Positions 1 through 10,785 of a DNA stretch of 64,000 bases are shown here, piece by piece; the stretch's first letter is position 1; the number at the start of each line of letters is the position of its first letter. The notes under the pieces are model-generated. The model was given only the letters and a program-made list of their open reading frames with translations. It did no database searches and was not told the DNA's origin. Source of the stretch: Diplosphaera chodatii (lineage: Eukaryota; Chlorophyta; Trebouxiophyceae; Prasiolales; Stichococcaceae); NCBI GenBank assembly GCA_032358165.1, contig JAALGY010000038.1, positions 1,550,001 through 1,614,000 on the forward strand. The letters are read 5' to 3'. The translations under genes and the position numbers were made by a program.

Positions 1-2181
1 CAAGACGGGAGCGCTGACGACAATGATGACTCCCCGCCGCTGGGACTGCAGCGGCGGCCACGCCACGGCGCTCTCGTGCTGTCATCAGGTTCGGCTGGGG
101 CCTCACTCTGCAGCGGTAGCATTGCAACACATCTGCAGATTGTTTCACCATGCGCAGTGTGGCATGTCTGCTGCTAGCCCCGTGGTTTGAGGAAGCGTCT
201 TTGTGCTGCAGAGGACGATGCTACGCCTGCAACAGCACAGCGCACGCAGGCCTTCGCTGTATCGCCGGAGGATGCAGGAGCTGAGCCGCCCGCTGCGCAG
301 CCTGCGGCCGCGAAGCAGCCTGCTCGCAGCCGCAGGCGGTGCGCTGCTGCAGGCTCTCTGATGATGCTTGAGACCTGCTGTGGCACTCTACTGGTGTTCC
401 ATGCAGCTTCGTTTGCCCAGATCCAGCAGCAGCGCCAGAACCCTGCTGTTGCACGCAGGCTGCGAGCAGCACAGTTCATGGACATGGAGGCTGGGTGTTC
501 CGATGAGGACGTGTCAGGTGACCCTCCCTCACTGAACATGCTGTAACCACTGCGTGCAAGCGCATGTGTGACCTGGTGTTGCCCAGGTGCAACCCAGTGC
601 CACGTGCATCCGTACCGAGATCTGGCATCGCTCAACCACAGCCGATGAGGATGAGGGAGGCGTGGACGGGTTTGAGGCGGACTTCATCTGCGACGCCACC
701 CAGCGCATGGCCAGCACCGCCTCCACCCCCGCGAGGTGCGACCCTGGGCGCAGGACTGCTGTTGTCTCGTGAGCTGGCTGCGATGAGTATCTGTCATCTG
801 GCGGTCATGGCTGAAGCAGCTAGTTGGCGGTCCTCTGCTGGCTGTGGATGAGACCATAGTCCGGTGTAGCAGATGGTGCACTGCGAGATTGGCATATCAT
901 GCGCCTGCATGGATTGGCACACAGCTGCGCGCTCATGCTGGGCAGTGCATATTGCCCTGGTCGCACCGTTGCCCAGTGTTCCAGATTTGGTAGAAGACTC
1001 TATGCATCTGATGATGGCGTGAGCCCGAGCAGAGGGAGGACGTGCAGCTGGCAGAGTGCGCAGCTGGCCGCACACCACGTGCTCCGCTGCTCGTGCGGCC
1101 GGCGAAGTGCATCATGTAGTAAGTCCACCCGGGGGTTCATGTCGCGGCGCAGGCGGCCGGCGGAGGAGCTGGCCATGTACCGCACCCTGCTGCCCTCGCC
1201 GGACCAGGGCGGCTTCGCGCCGCGGCCCTACGCCGTGCGGCCCCCGCCCGCAGGTCGGAGTGCTCTCCCTGAGCTGCCTCATGCCTCAGGTCGCCGTGCT
1301 GCGCAGCACCCCTGCACCTGCTGCACATCTCTAGCATCGAGCTTGCCGTGTGTGATCAGGTTGATTGGCACTGTGTCATGTGAATGCAATTGAGAAGACC
1401 CCATTCTGATGACCGTCTTGTTACTTCACGCGTATCGCATGCAGCCTCCCGTGATGCTAGTCTGGGATGGTACCTGCAGGCACGCGAGCGGGACCGGACA
1501 CACCGGGGGCGGGCGCCGGTCCTGCCAGCCAATACGACATGGACGACGGCTTCCTGGCACCAGGTGTGGCGGCCTTGACTTCATCGCTGTGACGGCCTTG
1601 CAGTGTGGCCCGCTCAAGGGCGTGCTGCAGCCAGACCTTTCGTGCATGCAATCGCAGATGGCGACAGCGACAGCGGCGCCAGCGGCAGCGGCGTCAACGA
1701 CAATCAGTGTGCGATATGCGGTGGCCGTGGCGACCTGCTGTGCTGCGATACCTGCCCCCGCGCCTTCCACCTGGCATGCTGCGGTGAGGCTATTGAGGCC
1801 TTGCTCTGAAGGGTGCTGTCATGTGTCTGCGGCGATGCTGCGCTGCTAGGGGTAGTGAAATAACTCTCTCTGTGCCTACCCCTAGCGCTGCCGGTCCACG
1901 GAAGGCTTAAGCATACACTGCTGCCACACGCCGGCTGCAGTTGTACATCCGCCACCACTGCAGGGCTCCAGGACGTGCCCAGCGGCGGCTGGTTCTGCTC
2001 CCGCTGTCGACAGGCCGGTGCACAGTCTGCGCCGCTCCAGCAGCACCAGCCTACGCATCCGCCGCTGGCACAGGCAGGCCCCCCGCAGCAGCAGCACCAG
2101 CGGCGGCAGTGGGGCGCACATGTGTCAGCAGCGCAACAGCAGGGCTGGGGCGGCGCAGCCCGCAGCAGGGCGGCAGCATGA
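1..2181 (+). CDS. C-terminal part of a nuclear protein with FANCM-like acidic tail and a PHD finger (5' end outside window)
   Basis: Seven or eight exons can be joined mostly in phase: 1-88, 212-338, 421-517, about 637-735, 1153-1253, 1480-1563, about 1634-1783 and 1964-2181. The first exons are acidic and disordered. Exons at 421-735 read QFMDMEAGCSDEDVS, then GVDGFEADFICDATQRM. The 1153 exon reads EELAMYRTLLPSP. This order, acidic Ser/Asp-rich block, then F-x-x-x-F-I-x-D, then a short Met-Tyr-Arg segment, resembles the tail of plant FANCM helicases, but no helicase domain lies inside the window, so that name is inference. The 1634-2030 exons encode a full PHD finger (CAIC, CCDTC, FHLAC, WFCSRC), a reader of histone H3 tails in known families. 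A Gln/Pro-rich tail runs to the TGA at 2179-2181. The join 338/421 is one base out of frame by my reading, so that intron may be misplaced. Alternative: an unrelated chromatin factor. Confidence 0.55.
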
Positions 2182-3752
2182 GAGGTTGCTGCCGCGCAGC
2201 ACACCCGGGGTACCCTTGTGTTTATACCGTCTTGGACGCCTGCACTTTACTGGTATCAGCTGCATACGGTGATCAACGCGCAGTAGCCCTAAGAGCTGAC
2301 TGTGCGGTTCTGCGGATTGGAGTTTCAAGAAGTAATGATCAGCATTTGAGGATGATCTGGGCGATGCAACGCACACCAAACCTCCTTAATATTCCCAGCA
2401 ATTGCATGCTCCCGCCCTGCATCAACACCTTCCAGCATCAGGGTTTTGGCTGGCGAACGCTAGCGTGTAGCCATGCAGCGAAGCACCGGATCACGCTCGC
2501 ATACGCCACTGACACCCTCGCAACGCCCATAGCGCAGCTGACATTGCCACGGGTGTGCGCTGCCATGTGTCGATGCCAGAGCAATCAGGAGCCGCGCACG
2601 ACCGCAGCAGACATGGCTGTGGCTCGCGTGCATGGCCATGCACATGCATCAACCAGCCAATGTGGCCTGGATCATATGATGATACGGTGCGCTTTGTTTC
2701 CATACCCCTTTGTTTGACACCGAGGGAGCCGCGCAACGAGGGGCCGCCTTGCTTCTGAGGACTGCCAGACTCTTCCGCACCATCCCGGCGAACCGCAAAG
2801 ACTGTCTCTTTGTGGCGTTTGCTGTCTCGTACACCGGATGGGCGGCGTTGTGTTGCCACTCAGCAGCGTCCTCGGGGCTGCAGTGTCTCTGACCCTGGTC
2901 CTGTGTGAATGCAGCAGGCCAGCGAGCGACTGGGCCCATCGCTGAGGCGCACAGCATGCGGGGAGCAGCAAAGATGATCGCATGTGCCGTTTGCACGCCG
3001 CTGTGGTGACGGCCGCCGGGAGCTGACGCCCCTGCGAGGCGGGCGCGCCGCGCCGCCGTCACATTTGATTCCACAGGCAAGTGGCTGAGCCAGTTCTTGC
3101 AGCGCTCCCCGCATCAGTCGAGAGCTTTGATCACTCGTCAGCGCAGCACGGCGGCTGCCCCGCGGCCCTTACAGCAGCAGCGCCCACCCAGCTTGGGCCG
3201 ACGCAGCGATGACCCCACCCACAGGCCGGCCACCCCAGGGTGGGACCCAGCCCCGCCGACCCGGGTCATCCTGCCGGCCCGGTCGAGGCCCCCCGGTGCA
3301 CGTCCTGTTGGCAGCAGCAGCACCCCTGCAGCGCCAGAGGACCCAGCACAGCCTCCGCGCCACCGGCACCGCCCTCCGGTTATGCCCCACAGAACCGCAT
3401 GCATCTGCGCCCTGCCGGCAGCAGTCCGCGGAGGCCTGATCCTTGGTGCACCTGGCGCGCCGCCCCTGCCCAGCTTTACCCCCTTGCACGATGACGCTAA
3501 ACCCCGACGCACGATTGCAGCGTGCCCCCCTTTGAAGACCCCCACCCCCGCGCCTGTGGTGGCAGCGGCCCCGTTGCCCCTCCCCACAGGCGGGCCGGCC
3601 CCAGCCACGCCAAACGACCGCCCCACGACCCCCACAAATCACCCAGCCCGGGTGCTTTCTTGGTCACCCAGGTCGTTGTCGGCACGGCTCGGGAGGCCCC
3701 ACCAACCATGACGATCAGCAGGCCGCGCCCCGCCCCGGGGGCTTGCACCTCG

Positions 3753-3784
3753 GGACCGTGATCCCCTGCAGGGGATCTCGGTCC
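3753..3784. repeat. 32-bp near-perfect palindrome
   Basis: The two 16-base arms meet at 3768/3769 with no spacer and are reverse complements except for one position. The central 18 bases (GATCCCC-TGCA-GGGGATC, 3760-3777) are a perfect palindrome. No coding role seen. Confidence 0.85.
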
Positions 3785-3892
3785 TCCTTCGTCTTGGTTC
3801 CTGGCCGCGGCTGCTGCCTTGTGGTCCGGCGCTTGTCCGCTTGCGACCCGCGGAAAGCGCTGACCACCGGGGCCAGCTGCGGCTTCGGTCCG

Positions 3893-3924
3893 GCATGCGC
3901 CAGCCTGTACTGGCTGGCGCATGC
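3893..3924. repeat. Inverted repeat, 13-bp arms with 6-base loop
   Basis: Left arm GCATGCGCCAGCC (3893-3905), loop TGTACT, right arm GGCTGGCGCATGC (3912-3924), a perfect match. A run of the CAGC unit follows at about 3979-3994. It could form a hairpin. It is not next to an obvious gene end. Confidence 0.85.
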
Positions 3925-4099
3925 TCGGGGGCGCAGTACGCGACACCAAACGCCCATACCGCTGCCGCTGCCGCGACAGCCAGCCAGCCAGCCACGCCGC
4001 CGCCGCCTTTTTGCCCCCACCCAATCTATCACCGGTCCTTGTTGAGGCGGGTCTCCAACTTGTTGGAGCCCCTCCTCACCCCTTGCTTCCTGCACCCTC

Positions 4100-4441
4100 C
4101 TGGGGATGCAGGTGTGAGGTGGAGAGCGGCAACTCGAACAAAGGCCAGCAACGTGAGAGAGCGGGAGCAGCTGGTGAGCGCGGCGCGGTCGCTGGGCACT
4201 TCGACGTTGGAGCTGACACACACGCGTGTGCCAATCGCACTTATGAGGTACAGACGTAGGATATATGTGATAGGGATATATGTGATCGTCCTCTGGTGGC
4301 CTGGCCCTGAAACCTCTGTTCTGTACGAGTACCACGATGACATGAGCGTTGAGTGTGTTATGGTGCTGTCTGCAGCAGCCACAGCGGGCCGCAATCAAGC
4401 TGACACGGGAGCAGCTTTGGGGGTTGCTGATGGCAGAGTGA
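4100..4441 (+). CDS. Possible last exons of an unidentified plus-strand gene
   Basis: An open segment near 4140-4172 reads NVREREQL and ends at a good donor (ctg|gtgagc). A second segment near 4390-4441 reads AAIKLTREQLWGLLMAE and stops at TGA 4439-4441 after a plausible acceptor (cacag). Charged, helix-like wording suggests a real C-terminus. Upstream exons could not be chained, either to the PHD gene or to a separate gene in 2200-4100. A long minus-strand open frame overlaps it and is rejected below. Confidence 0.3.
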
Positions 4442-4807
4442 GCGCGGGCAGATACAGTCAAGCTTGTGCGAATGCAAACAGAAGATTTCCGACAGGGTGT
4501 GAGCAACGACGTGCCAGACGTGGAAGATAATGTCATCGGATACCAAAACACCGTCTCTGAAGGATTGCTGCTGTGCAGCATGACACTATGTGAAACCTGA
4601 GGACTTCGGTGTCATGTTCAGAGAATGGCGTCTGAAAGCAAATCTACTGTGTAGCATGACCAGACACCGATGGAGTTCTACTTCGTTCATCAATCACCAG
4701 GCAATGTCCCAGTGACAGACTTTCTGTCTACGACCACTTCTCACTGCTCCCCTGCGAAACAAGCAACAGCTGCTTGTTTTGGTCGCAGCGACCAGAGCTC
4801 ACTGCGC
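4442..4807. other. Spacer between convergent gene ends
   Basis: About 366 bases between the putative plus-strand stop at 4441 and the CPSF2 stop on the minus strand. Presumably the two 3' UTRs. No repeat, RNA or coding signal recognised. Confidence 0.4.
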
Positions 4808-7800
4808 CTAGCATATGTGATACTGACCATACAGCAGGTCGCGCACTACATAGTACTCAGGGCACAACGCGCCCTCCAGCAGCAGTGCTGCATCGCCGGG
4901 CACAGGCCCTGCAACGCCACTGCCCATCTTGCTGCTGGTTGGAGTCCCTGCTGTTGCACTGTCGCCTGGCGCTACCAGGCCGTTTGCGGAGTTGGCAGCA
5001 GCCCCTGCTGGGTGCTGCAGCAGGGCGCTGCCATTCGCCAGCCGCACACGCACGCGGCCGCCGCCAGCAACCAGCGCGCCCGGCCCCTCCCAATCCGAGG
5101 ACAGGCCGGCTTTGGTGAGCGCCCGCTTCAGGTCCGACAGCCGCACATCACCTGCAATTGCATGTACAAGCGCTTTGCCTATGTGTGGGCCACTGCAACT
5201 GAGGTGATAGCAGGCTGTGCTCGTCTGCAGCCTGCCTGCAGCAACACAGCTCACCAATGAACACGCCGCCCTGGCCGGTGGGCAGCGGCGCGCCATCTGG
5301 CGCCGGTAGCAGCTCCATCAGGCCTTCGTCCTGACAGTCAGACTGCAGCATGTCTCCAAAGTGCACTGAGTACGGCAGTCGTAAGGTGCTCTCGCGGTGT
5401 GCCCAGATGTCTATGTCAGTCCAGAGCGATGCACAGCGGCGGCACGGTCAACAGGGTTCAGGGTGACGCAGGCGGCTGGCAGCACCTCTGCTGCCGGCCC
5501 CACCACGCCCGCCACCCAGCCCAGCTGGTACTCCCCGACCGCCCGCAGCCTCAGCTCCGCGGCCAGCTGCGGGCTGACCCCCAGCCTGCGAGGCGACAGG
5601 AGGCGACTGAGAGGCAGCACCAAGCAGAGAATAACCACAATGGGGAAAGGCTCCCATGCAGGTGGCGGCATGCAGCCGTCTGCTGCCTGGCAAGCGGACG
5701 CACGAACTTGCAGACACATGGTAACTGCATGCAGCCTCTTGGATGCGGCCTGCGGTGCCAACGATTCTGTTGACACGCACTGCCCAACCAACAGGCCGCC
5801 GTGTCGCACCGGTATGCGTTGCAGCCCTCGGAGGCGTCCACGGTTTCGCCGGCGACGGGCACGTGCACGACAGAGCGCAGGGCCGCCAGCTCGGCGCGGC
5901 AGTGTGCAGCCAGTGTGTCCCGCGCCTGGGAGCAGCGTCAGAACATTTGGTAAACGATGCCCGGACAGTGAGTACTCCGCATCTAGGTAGAGCTGAACCA
6001 GGCCGTGGCAGAGCCTCACATACCGTATAGGTCTGCTGCCTACATCTGCTCGGTGGTGGCCACCGCGGGGGTGGCTGACACAGCCCAGGAGGTCACCTCC
6101 ACGCTGCCGTTCACAATGACGAGGTGGCGTGGCGCCACGTGGCCGATGATGGTGCGCTGGCTGCGGCCGTCTGTGCGGCCCTCGAAGCCCGGCAGGTGCA
6201 GCACCTGCGCACAGGATGGGTGCACACACCTCGAGGCTTACAGAGGGCATCAGGCGGCAACGCAGTCTGTGGAGCAGCCGATGTGCTTCAACGCTTGTTG
6301 CGCAATGTACCAACTGTCACCGAGACTGGGTGTGGAACACCTCGGTGTGTTGGCCATTGCGTCTCCTCAGTGTACTAGAGTAGCTGACTTGCCAGCCTGT
6401 CTGCCAACAGCAGCCCATGACGGAGGCATCCAGAACACACGGGCAGCACTGCTGGGTGCACACCTGCGCGCGCAGCAGCAGGTCGATGTGCTCGGTCACC
6501 AGCTTGGTGGGCTGCTCCGTTTCCAGCGTCTCCACCGGGCCGCCGCCGCCCACCTCCGCCGCCGCTGCAATCAGCGTGCACAGGCCAACGTCAGCACAGT
6601 GCTCAAGTGCAGCCTGCGCACGCCTACTGACTTCCTGCATGTCGTGGAACTGCCCAAGATAGCGCTGCGCATCTGAGCAACAAAAGGCTCCAGGGCTTGG
6701 CACCTTCGCTGCCTGCGCCCTGCTGCTCGAAGAACCGCGTGTCCAGCTCCGCCCCGTACTCGTCCCAGGCCACGCCCGCCCACTCGTCCTCGTCTGGGAA
6801 CATGGGCGCCACCGCACCCTGTAGTGCGGAGCGGTCCCGATGTCTGGCTGCAGCGTCAGCACCTCGGCTTGAGCAGGTGTGTGACACAAAGTCTGAAAGG
6901 AGCCCGGCAGCAAGGTGTCCGAGCTGTGCGTCACCTCTGGTGATGTGAACCCCTCCAGCAGCACCTCCCTCCGACCTGCCGGCATTAAGGCATGCGGCGC
7001 ATCTGCCTGTGCGGGTGCTGCCTCTGCTTTTGGCAACAGCTCTAGGGCCCCTGCTGGCCCTGCTGTCGCTGCTGCCTCTGCTGCTGCTGCCGCTGATGCC
7101 GTCCCACCGCTGCCTTCGCTGGGCATGCTGCTCATGGCGCCGGCCTTCGCGATCTGCTTGCAGCTGCTGCGGCGGGCGGGGGCTGCTGAGGGCGATGCCA
7201 GCTCTGATGCGGGCTCTTCAGCAGCTACTCCCGTGGCGGCCTGCATGCCACCAGTACAGGCACTGGCAGCATGCTGATGTGTGAAGTACCACCTGACAAC
7301 ATTGCAGCAGATGGCACGGGCTCTTCGAAGCGCAGGGGCCATCGGGCTCGGCCGGTCTCGCTGTTCTGCGCGATCACCCGGGCAGGTGCTCAGCACATCA
7401 TCTAGATGCTGCAAGATCCTACCAAGCGACCGCCTGCTCACCTGCTGCTCGGCTGCCTCATAGAAGTCAGCAAGCTCACGGCCTGACAACGGCACGCGCC
7501 TCGACAGGCTGTACTGGAGCGTAGCCGAGCCGCCGCCACTATCCCGGGCCGCAGCCTTGGCCACGACAGCAGCAGCCAGCGAGTCTGCCTGCAAGCAGAT
7601 ATGCGCGCGTCGTCACTTGAGCGGGTGGCTGCGTCCAGTGGTTTGGCAGCAGCTGGGCGTTTTACCCAGCGGAAGGAACGCGCCGTGGAAGCAACCATAA
7701 CCGCAGTGCTGCAGGGTGAGGAATGCGGGCCGCACCAGGGGCCGGCCGGGCACGACGATGAGGTTGTGTTCGCCGGTCGCCCAGCGGGTGAGCAGCTCGC

Positions 7801-10106
7801 GCGCGGGGCCGGCCTCCAGGGACGGCAGCGACGCCAGCACTACCGCCGGCCCCGGCGGCAGCCGCTCCACGTCACCCACCGACTGCAGCATCTGCACATG
7901 CCTGCAGTGGCACAAAGCAGCCGTCCACAGGCTGAGCATCGAGGCAACAGGGGCGCTTCCCTCATGACTGGCCGGAGCTGGCTGCATGCCACTCGGGGGC
8001 TGCAACAGCTGCACCTGAAGGCCCGCAAAGTTCAGGGCTGACCACAGTCTCCTTGTGCATCATCAGCGGCAGCCTCGGGGCAGCTGGACTGATGTTGTTG
8101 CGTGTGTGGTGAAGCGAATGTGAACGGCGGCATTTGGCGCAGTATGGTGCGAGAATGATCGCACTGGAGGCTGAAGGGATTGGGGTTGTCGCGCTCCGCC
8201 TCAAAGGACCGCTGCAGCCCGTCTGCCATCCACTGCAGCTGCGACTTTGCTGTCTCCACTGCAGATGGCTTTGCGGCACCTGCCATCGGACAGGCAACAC
8301 ATGGGGATTTGACTGGGTGTCTTGCTGGTCGAACCCAAGGTTGTGCTGCTGCAGCTACAAACCTTTGCCCAGGCGTCTGCATGTGTATTCTGCAGGCAGC
8401 TTCACCCACCGTGGTGCAGGGCATACATAGCACCATCACTAGCAGGCATGCCTCTCTGTTCTCTCTTGTCCACACCATGCACACGTGCAGCAAGAACCCA
8501 CCAATGACCATTGCCAGTGGGTATGGCAGCCGCCCCCCAGTCCAGGCTCGCTCCAGAGCCAGCAGCAGCTCCAGCACTCGCCCCGCCGCATCCGTTGCAA
8601 TCAACACCTTTGCTTGCACCATGCACGTGTCATTCTACCACCAGACAAACTAGCACGTCCTAAGTTTCATGTGGGCAGGTGCATCACAGCTTGGTTGGTG
8701 CGCTAGCATTGCCCACAGGCATGCCAACTGCTGCTATCTGTACCTTGCCATCCGCTCGCAGCGCTGCCTTGATTGCCGTCAGCAGCTGCGCCTCCCAGTT
8801 GCCGGACTCTGGCTGCAGCTGCTGTGCATTGATGGCATCTGGAACGAGGACAGCAGTCCCAAGTTACAATCCGAAGGTGCATATGTGGACGGGAAGAGTC
8901 GACGATGCTGACCATCAACACCGGTGTTGCATTTGCAGTTTTTGTGGCAAAAGCTTGTCCATATCCATGGCCGCACCTGTGATGAGCATGGCTGGACGTG
9001 AGGCAACCGACTCTAGGGCAGCGCCGTTCAGCAGACGCTCCTTCCGGTGGTTCATCTCGACTGCATAGACGAAGTCCTGCATGGCACAGCCATGTGATTG
9101 CCAACCTCCTTCATGCGACATTACGTTATGGGTGGCTCTAACGCTTCATCATAGCCACTGGGTGCTGGCGGCTGAACGCAAATTTCGAGACAAGCGCCAT
9201 GCCCTCACCTCGCCGCGCCAGCTGATGCGCCAAACGCTGCTGCCAATGAGACGCCCCGCTGGGAAGGGCGTAATGCTGAGGCCCTCAAGTGCTCCTGTAC
9301 GTGTTGCTCAGCGCTGAGGTCCACTGATGTTAGTTCAAATGCCCATTCACACTGGTCATAGGGGGTACATGAACTGCCTCAAGGCATGCAAGGATGTGTA
9401 CACGTGACTTTTTGTCGCAATCATTAGCAAGCGAGTACTGGAGGGTTCAGCTGGTGCAGGGCCACACTACCTGGCACGATGACTGTCTCGCGCCAGCGCA
9501 GCTGTGTGACATTTGCAAAGGCCCTGTCTACGTCCCCCAGACTGAACGGCGGTGCATCGGTCTCCGCCGTCCGCGCTCGGCAGGCATCGCGCATCGTGAC
9601 CTGCCCCATGCGCTGCACCGGCACCGTGGCGTACACCGGCGCCTGCATCAACCAGTCCCCAGTTGCTGTACAGCGCTCATGATCCGCATGCACAGATGCG
9701 ATGGCCTGCCAGCGGTGACGCAGACCGGCGGTCCGTGCACCTGCAAGCCGCCGCGTCCCACCAGCAGCGGTAGTGCACCCAGATGTGCGATGTCTGGGTG
9801 ACTGAGCAGCACAGCATCCACCTTTGGTGCCTCTGCCTGCACGTCCCAAGCGAAACAGCCTGTCTGGTGCCGCTTGTGTGACAGTCATGTGGTGCGTTGA
9901 GTGCATGCTGACTGTGCCCTGCGACGGCTGGCGAGGCCGCACACCAGGAGCGTGTTGACCGATGCCTCATCAAACCGCTCATCCCAACCAGCATCCAGCA
10001 GCAGCGTGATGCTGTGCTCTGGATCAGAAGCCAGCTGCAGCAGATACGCTGACGGCGACACTGTGTCACTGCCTAAAAGCGGCGTGAACAGCACTCTGGC
10101 GCCCAT
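4808..10106 (-). CDS. CPSF2: Cleavage and polyadenylation specificity factor subunit 2 (CPSF100)
   Basis: Subunit of the nuclear mRNA 3'-end processing complex; it is the catalytically inactive metallo-beta-lactamase/beta-CASP partner of CPSF73. ATG at 10104-10106 opens with a LLLDAGWDERFDE segment (CPSF2-type FLLDCGWDE). Then come VDAVLLSHPDIAHLGALPLL (near 9820), MGQVTMRDAC and FSLGDVDRAF (9500-9640), an exon at 9209-9294 with GLSITPFPAGRLIGSSVW, and an exon at 8977-9076 with VYAVEMNHRKERLLNG. The beta-CASP part follows with VLIATDAAGRVLELLLALE (8610), KSQLQWMADGLQ (8220) and VVLASLPSLEAGPARELL (7830). Later exons give MFPDEDEWAGVAWDEYG (6810), VLHLPGFEGRTDGRS (6190) and the C-terminal domain DVRLSDLKRALTKAGL to the final YYVVRDLLYGQYHIC and TAG at 4808-4810. 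At least 15 exons. The Ala/Pro/Ser-rich stretch at 6950-7260 is an enlarged disordered linker. It diverges from the carrier gene at 10786. Confidence 0.95.
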
Positions 10107-10785
10107 GTTGCTGCAGTGCGGGCTACTGATGTGGCGTCATGTCATCATTGTGGTGCACGGCTGCACGCGCTGCAGCTCCGGCGCAGCGCCCCCGCCACAC
10201 GGGCTGTGACCCCTGCCATGTGGCATGCTGCTAATACAGCCAGAGGCCTGTGTATGGCGAACCGTCTTTGACTGTAAGCTGTCGCAGATTCCTCCTGATC
10301 GCCGGCCAACATCATGGCGTCCTAGCTGTCATGGTCTGCCAGCTGCTTCGAGCAGCGCAGGGACAGTGATGCCGCAATTGCAGACTTGAAAGTTCAAAGT
10401 CGAGACGATTGTGGAGCTTACAAGGCGAGGTTTACAGACTTTTTCGCGAGTGAAGCTGTGAAGTGACATGCATGCGCCGCACGGCACCCGGGTGCTGATG
10501 CCAGTACTGGGATGCAGCACCTGTATCCTCACTAGCGAAACGTTCTGCCACTCTAGTTTGCGCAATTGACAAACAGGACAGCATGAACAACATGCCTCAT
10601 TGCGCACAGCATTGACCAGGATCGACCTCAGGGCGGGTGCTCAAGCTCAAGGCAAGCAAACTACACCCAAGTGCGTAAATATCGTCGCCGACTGGCGGAC
10701 GGCCCGCGAAGCGGAAGCTTGTTGCTGTGATCGTTCGCCCGTGACATCCATCGCCTGCTTCGGTGACCTGCAGCATTGTAATACC
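10107..10785. promoter_or_regulatory. Divergent intergenic region between CPSF2 and the uncoupling carrier
   Basis: About 680 bases separating two start codons that face away from each other, so both 5' UTRs and promoters must lie here or inside 5' introns. Short open frames on both strands (for example minus 10329-10607) have no recognisable content. No TATA box or other motif could be assigned. Confidence 0.5.

Larger units (their letters stand above)
2182..4099. other. Unresolved stretch with proline-rich open frames
   Basis: No confident gene. 2200-3000 shows only short frames and looks like 3' UTR or spacer. From 3097 to about 3711 the plus strand is open and Pro/Ala-rich, with Gln- and Pro-rich wording in a second frame around 3300-3480. 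The minus strand of the same block is open and Gly/Arg-rich. Either could be disordered coding sequence, but no domain, start context or in-phase exon chain could be established. 3700-4050 carries two strong palindromes listed separately. Confidence 0.3.

Noticed and set aside
3138..3635. Gly/Arg-rich minus-strand open frame
   Set aside because: Explained by strand-asymmetric C-rich composition; no motif or splice support.
3715..4581. 288-codon open frame on the minus strand
   Set aside because: Composition is Arg/Ser/Cys/Pro-rich without any domain, it crosses the two palindromes and opposes a more protein-like plus-strand C-terminus. Long chance frames also occur antisense to known genes in this window.
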